A stretch of 64,000 bases of DNA, taken from assembly GCA_900660155.1 (NCBI GenBank), contig CABFPE010000126.1:756127-820126 (forward strand), in the 5' to 3' direction. Below are positions 24,626 to 36,122 of the stretch, in pieces. How positions within the stretch are numbered: the first letter of the stretch is position 1; each line of letters starts with the position of its first letter. A program made the position numbers and the translations under genes. Source of the DNA: Hofstenia miamia. Taxonomy: Eukaryota > Xenacoelomorpha > Acoela > Hofsteniidae. Below the pieces are notes generated by a model that did not search any database, was not told the DNA's origin, and saw only the letters and a list, made by a program, of their open reading frames with translations.

Positions 24626-25468
24626 CTATAAACATATTGGATTTTCATAAAAATTGAAAATATAAAAAATTATATAACATGCAAAATTTATCAATAAATA
24701 AGTTAAGACGTCCGAGAATGAGTGTGTAATTCTTTTTTTCTTGTATTTCTAATAAACAGTACATTCACCACAAATATGTTTGTTATAAATTAAAATAAGC
24801 TTATTAATGCTAAAAAATGTTGATATTCAATAGAATAATTAAAATTTTCTATATATTATGTATCCCAATATTTTGATGACAGCTACGTCGCATGCGTTGA
24901 AGTTCATTTCTCTATAAAACAAAACCCAATTATTTCCTTTAAGATGCAGAATCTTGTTTGAAGTTCAAAGCAAGGAATAAAATGTAAGCCATAAATTATA
25001 TTAAACAGCATGCTTGATGTCCAGAAGTTACTATAACCAATAAAATATCAAATCTCAAAAGTTTTCCTTGCTCTATTCTTAGCATTGCCTCGTGCAATAT
25101 TATTATATCGGGAGTAAATGGCAACAAATATGGCGTCAAATCTAAATAATGGGTTAAAGCTAATTGGTAGCTTACAATAGCAATCCCCAAAGGAAAATAC
25201 GTTTTAATGCTTTTAATACGGTTGACTTTATACTCGCGAAAACCGATGTTTTCAAGTATAAACGGGACGCTTATAGCTTTTGCCTGAAGCGTTATATTAT
25301 AGCCAAAATACTAATTATGCAAATACAGGTACCCGAAAAAACGTTGTTCGATATAATCTAACACTATGCACCACAAGAATTTATTCACACTCTGCGATGG
25401 TTTCTTAAAAAAAATACTAAAAACTCATAATTGAAGGAATATAACGAAAATGTGAAAACATCACAAGT
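24626..25468. promoter_or_regulatory. intergenic gap, possible divergent promoter region
   Basis: About 840 bp separates the minus-strand thioredoxin start from a plus-strand candidate first exon. If both are real this is a shared, head-to-head control region. I see no unambiguous TATA box or CpG-rich block, so the call rests on geometry only. Confidence 0.25.
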
Positions 25469-25663
25469 ATGGAGGTCACCACGACCTCCGAATTTGCGCG
25501 TGGAGTGCTAGAACGAGCTTTGGGTGGTTTGCCTTCAAAAAAAGAAAAAATTGAGGTTGCTCTCACAAGCACGCTGTTTTATTATTATTGCAAACATTAC
25601 GTGTCGGGTGTTTTAGCACAAATTCGCCATAGATGTGCCAATATTCAAGGATTTCCCAATTTG
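25469..25663 (+). CDS. unrecognised candidate first exon
   Basis: A 65-codon frame starts at an ATG in good context (CAAGTATGG). Its start, MEVTTTSEFARGVLERALGG, followed by LPSKKEKIEVALTS, has a balanced, protein-like composition and higher GC than its surroundings. It ends at 25663 with TTGTAAATAG, where GTAAAT could be a splice donor rather than the codon run ending in a stop. I do not recognise the protein, and no second exon was found; LINE debris begins immediately downstream. It could be the start of a host gene divergent from the thioredoxin, or a relic of a transposon reading frame. Confidence 0.3.
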
Positions 25664-25667
25664 TAAA

Positions 25668-26420
25668 TAGGCTTAGCAGTAATTACATCATATTTATCGG
25701 GAAGATCTCAATGTGTGAACATATCTGATGTTATATCAACTGCATTACCTGTGCCGAATGGAATTCCTCAAGGCTCTTGCTTAAGACCGCTTTCATTTCT
25801 TTGCTTTATAAATGACAATACATCTGTATGCAAAAGCTCATTATTATTTGCTTGATGATTTATAAACCGTTTGGAAATGATTGATCAAAGACTGGGCCTT
25901 GAATAACAACATGTCATTAAATTTAGGAAAATCCATTTATGATAGCAAAATGGCCTTTAACGTTCAGTGGAAAACGTTTTATTCAACAAATGAGGCTCAT
26001 GATCTTGGTGTCTATATTACATCTTAATTGTCACACGGCCTCAACATATTGATAAAATATCTCCAAATCTTGTAAGGTATTTTCTTTTATCAGAATATCT
26101 CTTTCATTTAGCACCTCAACAAATTGTAAATTAACGCTATATAAATCAATGGTCCTTTCTATTTTAATGCACGTTCCACCAACATGGTATGCAAATTTAA
26201 GATGTGTTAAAACTCGCACGGTTGCTATCAATGTGTACAAGGTGGATAACTACTGACAATTTATGTAACAATCGTGTTTTAAAGTTGAAAAATATCCCAG
26301 TTTCTCTTCAACTCCAAGTAAATTATTTATGAAAAAATTACTAAATGACAAAAATGACAAATATTTTCAATTTTATTTCGCTATATTCTCCGAATTTTAA
26401 GAACATACTTTCGCAAAGTG
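25668..26420 (+). mobile_element. degenerate LINE reverse-transcriptase remnant
   Basis: Translation of 25670-25810 gives SYLSGRSQCVNISD and PVPNGIPQGSCLRPLSFLCFIND, the conserved WFxSYLxxRxQ and GVPQGSVLGPLLFxxYIND blocks of CR1/jockey-group LINE reverse transcriptases. At 26000-26020 there is NEAHDLGVYIT, matching the KYLGV block. The YADD site in between is decayed, and the C-terminal part (to about 26420) is recognisable only in scraps. It has multiple stops and shifts; dead. Confidence 0.6.
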
Positions 26421-26691
26421 TAATGTTATTTCGAGTTAAGAAAATGTGTAAACGAAAGACATTTTATTGAAAATCGTATATGTCGCTCATGTAATTTTCT
26501 GCAAATAACAAAAATTAATATATTTTATGATACTTCAATTTTTAAGACGATGCTATTTGAATAGGCCTTTGAACATTTAGAGAAAGCGATCATTGTTCAA
26601 AAACTTTTGCTTGGTTATACTCAAAACGTATTCATAATTTAAATTGTGGTTTTTGCTTTAATTTGTAGTGAAATTATTATGATAATAATTT

Positions 26692-26692
<1 letters not shown>

Positions 26693-26740
<48 letters not shown>

Positions 26741-26741
26741 T
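26693..26741. repeat. (TAA)n microsatellite at the left edge of a LINE
   Basis: About 16 units of TAA/AAT, ending directly at the first recognisable base of the R4/Dong-like LINE. R4-clade elements such as Dong are known to insert into TAA repeats. Confidence 0.95.
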
Positions 26742-28606
26742 TATCACAACTGCAAAGCTGAAGGAGGCTCTAAAGAAGATGAAGAATTGGAAGGCGCCAG
26801 GGAGAGATGAGGTACATGGGTATTGGCTGAAGAAATTCACAAGTGTTCATGAGAGACTAGCAGTAGCATTGGAGGAGTGTGTGGTGAGTGGGTGTCCAGA
26901 GTGGATGGTAGTGGGAAGGACATTTCTGATACAGAAGGACCCAAAGACAGGTAGTGAGGCAAGCAACTTCAGGCCAATAACATGTCTGCCAACAACGTGG
27001 AAATTGCTAACTTCAGTGATTTCAAGTACTTAGAACGGAATAGGTTGATACCAGAGGAGCAGAAGGGATGTAGGACAAGGACGAGAGGATGCAAAGATCA
27101 GTTGTTGATAGACCAGGCAGTGGTGGAGAATTGTAGAAGAAGGAAGACAAACTTGGCAATGGCATGGATAGACTACAGGAAGGCATATGACAGCATATCA
27201 CATAAGTGGGTATTGAAGACGTTAGAGGCTAATGGAGTTTCGCAGAAATGGGAAAGTGGCAGACTGAGATAGACGGGCACAGGCTGAGGTTTAGGCGAGG
27301 CACATTCCAGGGAGACAGCTCAGCACCACTACTGTTTGTAGTTAGCTTAATACCTATCACAGAAAAGTTAAAGGAGACAGGCATAGGGTATAAGATGGAG
27401 AAGAATGGTAGAGCAGTGAGTCACCTGTGGTACATGGACGACCTGAAGATGTAAGCTAGTTCAAGGAAGATGTTGCAGAAGCAAGTGGAGACATTGGAGA
27501 AGGCAAGCAGAGATTCAGGGTTGGAGTTTGGATTAGGAAAGTGTGCAGCAGTGACAATGACTAGAGGCAAGTGTGTGGATGGGGATGGCTTGAGGACAAG
27601 CAGTGGGGACAAGATTGAGGAAGTTAAAGAGGGGTACAAGTACTTAGGTGTGATAGAGAAAGACAGAACAAATCACGAGGAAATGAAGATGAGGCTAAGG
27701 AAAGAATACAAGAGGAGAGTAAGGAAGGTACTACAGAAGTCGGCATTGAATGGGCAGAATAGTATAAAAGCAATTAATATATGGGCGATACCAGTGTTGA
27801 GATATTCGGCAGGAATAGTTAGATGGAAAAAGAATGAACTGAGGGAATTAGACAGGGAGACAAGGAAGATACTAGCAGCAGAGAGAGCATTCAACCTCAA
27901 TGGAGATGTAGATAGGCGGTACATGGCAAGGCATAAAGGAGGGAAAGGACTGCTAAGTGTGGAGGAAACTGTAGAAGCAGAAGCAATAGGGCTAAAGGAG
28001 TATGTAGAAGCACAACCTAGAGGGTCAATACTGGAGGTCACTAAGGAGTTAAGGAAGATAAGAGCTGACAGCGAAGGAAAGAAGGTATACCAGAGTAGGA
28101 TGGAATCAGAGAGACAAACAAGGTATAGGCAGAAGGCAATGCATGGAGAATACTGGAGGAACACAGAAAAGTGTGACAGAGAAGAGAGCAACAAGTGGTT
28201 AAAGAAGGCAGGACTGAAGAGAGAAACAGAAGCACTGATAATGGCAGCACAGGAGCAAGCAATAAGAACAAACTGGGTGAAGAAGCATATAGACAGAAGA
28301 GTAGAAGTAAGTGATAAGTGTAGGCTATGTAAGAAAGAGGCGGAGACAGTAGATCATCTGATAGCAGGGTGTGAGAAGTTGGCACAGAATGAGTATAAGT
28401 TCAGGCATGACAAGGTGGGAAGAATGGTACATTGGAGTTTGAGCAGGCAGCATGGGTTAGAAGCAGGAGACAAATGGTATGAGCACAAGCCACACGGTGT
28501 CATAGAAAATGAGAAGATTAAGATACTGTGGGACTTCAACATACAGACAAGCAAGGTGATAGAAGCACGGAGGCCAGACATAGTAGTGGTAGACAAAGAG
28601 AAAAGA
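26742..28606 (+). mobile_element. R2/R4 (Dong-like) LINE with restriction-like endonuclease
   Basis: A 5'-truncated non-LTR element of the site-specific, single-ORF group. In order: KNWKAPGRDEVHGYWLKKF and [15 protein letters not shown] (RT start, 26779-27024), LIPEEQKGC and [16 protein letters not shown] (catalytic block A, to about 27240), FRRGTFQGDSSAPLLFVV (27287-27345), HLWYMDDLK (active site, 27421-27450), GYKYLGV, ARHKGGKGLLSVEE, then the endonuclease. It is dead by three visible lesions: a frame change near 27025, a frame change with likely small deletion near 27245 to 27260, and a TAA stop right after YMDDLKM at 27452. The rest is remarkably clean, so it is fairly recent. The N-terminal zinc-finger/Myb region is absent. 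The 3' end is lost in an N gap. GC content is well above the flanks. Confidence 0.9.
27470..28606 (+). pseudogene. LINE RT C-terminus and RLE endonuclease, open frame running into a gap
   Basis: This uninterrupted 379-codon frame holds the RT thumb and the endonuclease of the element above. Near residue 283 it has CRLCKKEAETVDHLIAGC, a C-x2-C-x8-H-x4-C knuckle, and near 368 RRPDIVVVDKEKR, the R-P-D start of the catalytic RPD-x(12-14)-D/E centre. That combination defines the restriction-like endonuclease of R2, R4, NeSL, Hero and CRE elements and excludes the APE-type LINEs found elsewhere in the window. The second catalytic acidic residue falls in the gap. Confidence 0.9.
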
Positions 28607-28807
28607 NNNNNNNNNNNNNNNNNNNNNNNNNNNNNNNNNNNNNNNNNNNNNNNNNNNNNNNNNNNNNNNNNNNNNNNNNNNNNNNNNNNNNNNNNNNNNN
28701 NNNNNNNNNNNNNNNNNNNNNNNNNNNNNNNNNNNNNNNNNNNNNNNNNNNNNNNNNNNNNNNNNNNNNNNNNNNNNNNNNNNNNNNNNNNNNNNNNNNN
28801 NNNNNNN
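28607..28807. other. assembly gap (201 N)
   Basis: All bases are N. It removes the end of the LINE endonuclease and the LINE 3' untranslated region. Open frames drawn through the Ns are meaningless. Confidence 1.

Positions 28808-28853
<46 letters not shown>
28808..28853. repeat. (ATT)n microsatellite after the gap
   Basis: About 15 units of ATT followed by ATCATCAT. It is the complement of the TAA tract on the left of the LINE, so the two tracts lie in opposite sense. Confidence 0.95.
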
Positions 28854-28854
<1 letters not shown>

Positions 28855-28859
28855 CATCA

Positions 28860-30110
28860 TAAAAGTACAAAATCTTAAAGCACTATTAAGTTTGAACAAT
28901 GAAAACAGTAAACTATTTAAACTGTGCAAGGATTCCAAAGATTACTTAATGTGTTTTAGGTAGAATTCAATTTACCATTTTCAATTTCAGTGTGAAGATT
29001 TTATTATACGTTTCTAACATATCCAACTTGGGACTAACAAGCTGAAAAATTGAAGAAATTTTATTGACAAGGATCACAAAAATGGGCCAAAAGTGGTTCG
29101 AATTGGCATTAATTTAAATGAGCGGAGCCGGGATTGTGCTTAAACTTCCGCCCATGCCCACCCTCCTGGTTCCAATTTCAAAGGAATGCTACCAGAAATT
29201 CCATTTAGAACGCGATAGTATATAATTAACAAAACCTGTAATAAAATTTGCAAGAAGCAGAAATGGACTCTTAAGAAAACAATGCAAACGCGGAAATGAG
29301 GAAAAAAAGAATAAGCATGTTTGATGTAATTCGAAGTTACAATGAGTTTTACTTCCACTGTAATATAAATGAATGTGGAAATATTGAACAATAATTACAT
29401 TGGCACTGGACTAACAGTTAATGCGACATAAAAAAATATAGCGACTTAAATGGGAATGAAAAACAATAGATTTATACATTTACGGGCTTCTAGCTATACC
29501 TATGCTTTGGCAAATGTACTGAACCTAGGGCCGAAATGAGTTAGAAAACTTAGTGCCCTGGCGGAATATGAAACTTAATGTAAGCGACACCAATAAAAAT
29601 CAGCAAAATAAATCTAATAAAATCTAAAGCTGTTTCTGGTTTGAACAACAATGCCTGAAGTTAACCATGGAAAGCCTATTAAAACTATGCAATAACTTTT
29701 ATCAAGATTAGTGAAGTAACCAGAACAGCAGTTATATTAATATGTAAACGTATTTAGATTTAAATTATAAGGTTTTGGCTATATTCGCTATTAAGTTGCG
29801 TCGCCAAAACCTGACAAGCTTAACCACACGCTTATAAAATTTAAGCAGGGTTAAAATCAAGTGAAAATACAAAATAAAAAGGGAAATTAAGAAAATTTCA
29901 AACATTTACTTTTCTAAGTAAAAACAGCTTTTCTAAAATTAAATTGTAATTAAATATTTGAGAATGCATTTGCCAGGTATATATTATGAAATAGGCTAAG
30001 AAACAGGAAGGGTTGTCAATCGATATAGGCTTGAGCCACTGACTGATCCAGGAACTCTTAAACGGGAGGCGGTTTGATATTTATGTAACTTTAAGATAGA
30101 TTGTTTAAAT
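28860..30110. other. gene-free stretch
   Basis: No coding motif or transposon end is seen on either strand. Confidence 0.5.
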
Positions 30111-30116
30111 TTTTAT

Positions 30117-30330
30117 ACGAGTAGAGTGATCAAATGATTAGCACATGTCTTTCGAAATTTTTCCTGCTCTGCATGTCGCTGGATCGTGCCATGATAAGAC
30201 TTCAGCATAGAATTTAAAATAACTAGAAAACGTCTTCATCAAAGCACAGAGGGGCATCCGCATTCCCCCCAAATCCGTGAGAGGCATTGAACTGATAATG
30301 GTCATCATACACAATTTGACCACTATAAAA
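30117..30330 (+). repeat. possible tRNA-derived SINE, degenerate
   Basis: TAGAGTGATCAAATGATTAGC at 30121 has the layout of a polymerase III A box, and GCTGGATCGTGCC at 30178 that of a B box, about 35 bp further on, as in tRNA-headed SINEs. It cannot be folded into a good tRNA cloverleaf. No poly-A tail is obvious. The identification is tentative. Confidence 0.3.
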
Positions 30331-30703
30331 TAAATCCGAATGTGCTTTCAACGTAGTGCAGCACGTATAACATTGTATAAAGTTATAATTGTGGCAAATC
30401 AATAATTAAAAAAACTCCTACGCTAAGCGCAGCGTTGCTTAATTTTAGAATCATGTTATTGTACGCTACTTGTAAGAATTAACATTGAAGAAATCAAACC
30501 TTAATAAATGAAAATGAAGCGTTTTAGGATTGTCTAAACAAGCGCTAACTAAAGCAAAGCAATTTCACTTCACAAAAATAGGAAGCGATGATTGGGTGCG
30601 GAAAGTGTTACTTGAATAAAAAACACCACGATCGCAAGCCAATCAGCACGAGGCTCCGATAAACAATACTCAACAATGCGCTGACTTGAATGTGTAGAAA
30701 GTG

Positions 30704-30776
30704 ATGAATGAAACGGAGGATGAATCCGATGAACGCTCGCCAATTGCTGTTGGAGTTATACTGGGAATATTCCTAT
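30704..30776 (+). CDS. candidate first exon of a G-protein-coupled receptor (start of TM1)
   Basis: An ATG at 30704 opens 24 codons plus one base ending at a near-perfect donor, TAT/GTAAGTAAAG. The peptide begins MNET, an N-glycosylation sequon, has an acidic extracellular-like stretch, and then SPIAVGVILGIFL, a run of small and aliphatic residues that would begin a first membrane helix. Aminergic receptors often have such short glycosylated N-termini. It lies on the same strand as the receptor exons at 57-58.8 kb and no closer downstream exon was found. If it belongs to them the intron is about 26 kb and a TM1-TM2 exon is missing, perhaps in the 53.83-54.83 kb gap. It may instead start another membrane protein. 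Confidence 0.4.
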
Positions 30777-30789
30777 GTAAGTAAAGTTT

Positions 30790-31470
30790 TCCTTATTGTT
30801 CGTTATTACTAAAATATATTGTCCGCGGCACAATTGAATTTTAAACCGCAAAATTACGTATTGTTACAGGTGCATGCATCATAGAACATCTAATGATATC
30901 TCGCGTAATCAGTTCATAAATATTTTACGTTGCGCATAAATCAAAACATTTTCACGTACAAAAGAGAACTATACAAAGATATTACTTGTGACTGTTGAAA
31001 GATCAACGCCAAGGTTGAACAAAAAATGGTGTGTTTTGTCTTGAAACTGGCTTCAGCTTTTAAATTATTTTATTATACAACTACGAAATATACATATTGT
31101 AGAAGAAACATCCCAGTTAAAATAAAGGGTATTTGCTGTGCACTTGAGTTGCAAAAAGATAATGAGGTGCGTTGGTGTGAAAATATATTATTTGTCAGTA
31201 TTTTAATTTAATTGATTAATCAATAAATTATTCCATTATCTTCCACAAACATGAAACGCATTTCCCGTTAAAAACAAATTAAGGTATGATTCTGATTTTA
31301 AAGTACTGTGTTGATGCTTTCTATTCTAAAAATGAAAAAAATTGTAAAAGCATAAATTTTCCGGCAAGAGATTGATGCTAAGGATTTGATAAAACGTATT
31401 TATTTTTAAAGAAACGCTTAAACGTTTTTTACATAAAACTGACATAAATCAATCAATCTTTCAAAAACAC
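30790..31470. other. no feature seen
   Basis: AT-rich sequence without recognisable exon or repeat; a 61-codon frame at 31026-31211 has no motif. Confidence 0.45.
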
Positions 31471-31559
31471 ATTGAAAAACATGTTTAAAAAGTCAACGTT
31501 GCACACACACGTCACTTTTCGCACTTTGCTCAAACAAAATAATATAAGAAAATATGAGT

Positions 31560-32760
31560 CTGTTGCGTCTTTGTCTTGCCTATTCAGTCCCAGTCCATTT
31601 CTCCACAAATTTTCCTTCGTTTTCAAGACACTGGCCCAAACGCGTCGGGATAGAACCCATCAAATTTTTTCTTACCGCTTCCAAAATTACATGTTGAGAT
31701 TCTTGAACATACTGAATGAGTTCGTCTTTTGTTTTCGGATTTTTCTTCTCAACAAAGGATTTAAGCATCGTCCACACATTTTCCACTTGATTAATGTCTG
31801 GCGAATTGGGTGGCCACTGCAAAAATTGTACCGAATTTTCGGCAAAAAATCGTTAGTTTGTCGGGAAGTAAGGGGTGTGGCGCCGTCCTGCTCTAGTATC
31901 CAGCCATCGGGAAATAATGCAGTGGCGTAAAGAATAAAGTTACCAACAATTTCACAGTACTTGGAACTATCAATTATACCTCTTTCGATGATTTTCATGT
32001 AAAAACCTTTACTCGATATTGCTCCCCAGACCATAATTTTGGGTGAAAACTTCGGGAAACCTTTTCGCGGCGTTTTTCGATAAGAACTCCAAAGCTTGAT
32101 TTTATTCCGATGAAGTTGGAACACGCACTCGTCAGAAAGCCAGGTTTCTCCGAAATTGAAGTTCTTCCATGTTCTGCAAAATTCGATTCTTTTTTGCTCC
32201 TGGTCATGTGTGATATTCGAGATGATTTTTGCAGTCTTTTTCTGCACGCCGGACGATTTCAGAGCTCGGAAAACTGTGGATTTACTGACGGATGTCCCAG
32301 CTAACTCGTTATAACGATCACAGACATTTTGAGTTGATGCCGACGGACATTTAAGCGCAATTTGACATAAGCGTTTTTCTCATTGGCAGAAATTTGGAGA
32401 GGTCGGCCGCTTCCTTTCTTTCTTTCCAAGGTTCCCCTTTCTTCCAAGATTTTCATGTTACGTCGGAAACTACGAGGTGGCATTTTCACCCGTTTCGACA
32501 GATATTCATGGTTGGTGGAGTCGTTGACATTGAGAAATTCAAGTAAATCGCGTTTCGCTTGCATTTCAAAATTTTGTGTTGAAGAATGATGTGTAGCATT
32601 TTCACCAGCTAAGTACCTGTCAATTGATTCACACGGCGACAAAGTCTGTTCAACGTGCTAACTTTTATATTTTTGCCACATTTCGCCAAAATTTGCCGCT
32701 TTCGAGCTATACGCATTTTTCAAAAATATTGCCGCGGCCATTTTTTTTTGAACCAAGGTA
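31560..32760 (-). mobile_element. Tc1/mariner transposon, broken transposase
   Basis: The minus strand encodes a Tc1-type transposase. At 32642-32310 lies the helix-turn-helix DNA-binding part (YLSKRVKMPPRSFRRNMKIL, then KKGSGRPLQIS, the GRPRK-like motif). At 32247-31840 comes the first half of the catalytic core, with TWLSDECVF (first Asp), IMVWGAISSKG and ILEQDGATP (second Asp). At 31822-31583 comes WPPNSPDINQVENVW (the Glu) and the C-terminus. From the second Asp to the Glu there are about 34 residues, the DD34E spacing of Tc1. Two frame changes interrupt it, near 32300 and near 31825. One end probably lies just after 32740 (TTTTTTTTTGAACC); terminal inverted repeats could not be paired, so the outer limits are approximate. 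It lies in reverse orientation inside the putative receptor intron. Confidence 0.88.
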
Positions 32761-32769
32761 TAACTATAG

Positions 32770-34838
32770 CAAACTAATTATTAAGAAAGTAAAAAATATT
32801 GCCTCAAAAGAGGATAAAATGAGAGCGAAAAAATATTCTATTGGAATTCCGACATTCTTTTTGTCGCCTAGAACAGAGGAAACAACCAAGAAGTTGTTCT
32901 TGTTACAGTACACACATTGGTAGTCAAATGTGCGCCCCAATGATTAGTCGTGCCGTATGACAACACAAAGGAGCTGAGAACGCATTAAATTTGTAGCTCG
33001 AGCTCTGATGAGTATGCCACAGAAGTATTTGTTCATTTATTTACTCTTGATGTTACACAGAAAACCCCAGTCAGTCTGAAAAACATGAAAATTTACATTC
33101 ATCATTATTATATAGTTTGCGGAGTGACAATCCATATATTAATACGATAGCGTGCGTTATTTTGTGCTTCACACTTACGAGCGTTGGGTCCTTAAACGCT
33201 TATAAATCCGTACCTATTTGACCGATTTCGATGAAACTTACGCCAGCTGATAAAAAATATTTCTAAGATTGGTTTGGTATATTATTCATTACGCTTAGTA
33301 AAACACCGAACAAGTTATTTAATAAAAAATGTATTTTGCTAGTTTACATCGATTTCGAAAAGAGCACCAATTCAATTCCCCACCCTGTTTTTGTTTAAGC
33401 ATTGTATTTGAAAATTCCCTGTCAAACACTTATTTTTAATACTATATGTCCTAAGGTACTGATAAAAGCAGTTCCAATTTTAGTAGTGTTTAGGACAGTC
33501 TTTGTTAGCAAGAATACATTTATTTAGTCAAGGTATTAACTTGGCCTGAATTCAAAGTCAAAAATCAACTATTCTAAACAAAGCATGTGTATTCAACAAA
33601 GACTTGGGGACAATTTTGGAAAAAACAAGCGTATAAAAGTATTTTATGATAAAAATACTGATTTAAATGCGGTTTATTGGCTGGTGAACATTTTCTAAAA
33701 TATTTAAAGGATTAATATAGAACACAAAAAACGGGTGATATTTATCTTTCAAACCTGCTAAGATCGCAATATAGAATTATATACCGCATTGTGTTCATAG
33801 ACATACTGCGAAAATGGTAAAGAAAAAGTTCTTTAAAATTATCAACAGCGTACGTCATTCTTCAGCTTAACTATGCATGAACATAAGCATGAAGGAAAAA
33901 CATAAAATTCAGTAGGAAAATATAGTAATGCATTTGCAACAATACTTTTAAATGTACACTTAAAACATTATGAAAATTTAAAAAAATCAAATCTGTGCGT
34001 CTATAGCCAAACAACCTGTATTAAACGATGACGTAAAGGAAACGTGGAATAAGTCTTTTTACAGCGAAATCAATAAAAACATTCTTTTTACACTGATAAA
34101 AATTTGGATAATTCATTGTAGAAGAAACTTAGCTGAAAATGCTGAATCTTGCAATTAGCGATCAGATGTGTTTTGGATTAGTAGCACCGACCCAATAATT
34201 GACGAAATCGGGTACACTGAATTTCATTTTGGCATTCTCCCTGAAATAGATAACCTCGATTGTACAGGTTATTACAACTGGGTCTAGCAATAAAGTATTG
34301 TAAACTGCATCACTGTGCGACAAGTTTATTCATAAAAGAAATACCATTGACTAATTACTAGAATCAGAATTGATTCATTTTTCTTAAAAAGCCTGTTACT
34401 ATTTCTGAGAATTACTGCAAAATTATATAAATTTTGTTTAAAATGCGTAAATTCCCGTAATTGCGTAAGAACTGACAAAAATGCGTTAAAAATGCTCAAT
34501 GGTAATTTCTTATAACACTTGCGGGCACTTCTTGTAACACTTATTAATTTACATTTTTTTATTACGTTCACAGTCAACACCAGAATCCTTGCACACAATG
34601 CAATATCTAATATGTAATTTTATCAGACATGTTCAGTTGACTTCAACTATGGGTCAACAACATCCAATAACGATATGCACTGTACTATGCATAAAAGTGT
34701 GAAATGAGTTGCGAGTACTTGAGAAGTCTCGACTGTGACATGCCCCAATCTGTCAGGAAAATGCGAACACTGCTGAATGAAAAAAGTCCATATTTCAATT
34801 AACATTTGTGACTAAATTTTCATTTTCTTTCATAATCA
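32770..34838. other. gene-free stretch
   Basis: No exon or repeat end recognised. A 90-codon minus-strand frame at 34326-34598 shows no motif. Confidence 0.45.
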
Positions 34839-35683
34839 ATTGAGAAACTTCAAAAGCATCAAACACTTGGTAATAACGCTGTTACTTTACATGCAGCAAA
34901 TTGACAAAATAAGACAAGACTAAACTACATTTTATCTAAGAATCCACATCAAATTCTGGAAATTGCTGAATGGAAGCGTTTTTCAACTTGTAGCCATTCC
35001 AGAGAGAGAGCCTTGGAAACCAAATTGTATCATATTGTTAGTGCCGATGTCGAGGACGTGTTTTCGAATTTCACATATATTCCTCGGCCAAAGTGTCTAG
35101 GTGCTTCATTTAAAATATCAAGTTATAATTTCACGCATCATGGAAATGCTGAAAACTTAAAAAATTGTCAATAATATTTTTGTTTTTTCGCATTTTCGAC
35201 ATTTTGTCCGGCCCCGGGTTATGAGTCAAATGTCACGGAGTATTTCAACGGGCAGTAAAATTTTTTGTTGGCTGTTTGTGTGAGCATCTTATGAAAAAAT
35301 TTACTGCCGTACTAATATACTATGCTAATATTAGATGTCCACTCTCCGCGATTATAAAACAGGATAAACGAATGAAAACCCATTCTTTAGAACAATTATT
35401 ACACGCATGATGTCTAGATTGTTGCTAACAAGATGTGTTTGTGACTTATCTAGAAGTTTTGTCTAAGTTCAGTTATAAAACGAACGCAAATGCTAAACCA
35501 ACCCTAAACAACAAAGTTGGTGAAGATTTTACGTGCTTGGTCGTTTCAAATAAAATTGCTTTCTACAAACCAGTGAATACGGTGCGGCATACTGACTTCA
35601 GTTCTAGTAAATAGGGAAACCGATATTATTCAAACAGTCGTCCCAATCAACAACAATTCTTTGGTCAGACAGCAATGTTAGAC
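34839..35683. repeat. 845-bp direct repeat, copy 1
   Basis: This block (beginning ATTGAGAAACTTC, ending AGCAATGTTAGAC) recurs at 36123-36967 with the same length and, by eye, identical sequence. Its left flank runs smoothly from unique DNA; its right edge is a single N at 35684. It has no TG...CA ends, polypurine tract or primer-binding site, so it is not an LTR pair. No coding motif is seen in it. Confidence 0.9.
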
Positions 35684-35684
35684 N

Positions 35685-36121
35685 ATGCTCGAATTAATGA
35701 GAAATCGTCAACAACGAGAGTGACACCAACAATAGTAAGTGGAACAAACAAAACTAAAAAAGAAGATGATGGGAAATTAAAGGACAAAATTATCAAAATA
35801 AAATTGAAAGACGGTACAGTGAAATGGATAAACAGAAAGGATCTAAAATGTCAGGCGTGTGGAAAGAAGGGTCACACGAAGAAATACTGTAAAAGACAAA
35901 TTAATTTTATCGAAGAGGAAGAAGCATACTTCGAGGACGAAGACTTGTTAGAAGAGGAAGACGAATTGGAACAAACAGAAGAAACAAAAGAGGACACTTT
36001 AAATTAGAGGGAGCACTGCCTCCAGTAAAACGTGCGCCCGTGTTAATCGTAACAGACCTAATAAAGACTAATACAATCACAGTTGTAATAAACGGAGTGA
36101 TGGTCAAAGCAACTATAGATA
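35685..36121 (+). mobile_element. Gypsy-lineage fossil fragment (zinc knuckle to protease start)
   Basis: A 437-bp piece bounded by a single N on each side. It encodes a gag zinc knuckle, CQACGKKGHTKKYCKR, then an acidic tail (INFIEEEEAYFEDEDLLEEE), and the first strand of a retroviral-type protease. The acidic tail after the knuckle closely parallels that of the fossil at 46.56-49.58 kb, placing both in one lineage. Short and partial; it looks little decayed. No LTR is attached. Confidence 0.8.
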
Positions 36122-36122
36122 N

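Noticed and set aside
27673-28938. Minus-strand frames of 114 to 194 codons, serine/leucine-rich
   Set aside because: Antisense shadows of the R4-like LINE frame, some running through Ns and the trinucleotide repeat.
31472-31930. 152-codon plus-strand frame
   Set aside because: Antisense to the Tc1 transposase C-terminus; no motif of its own.
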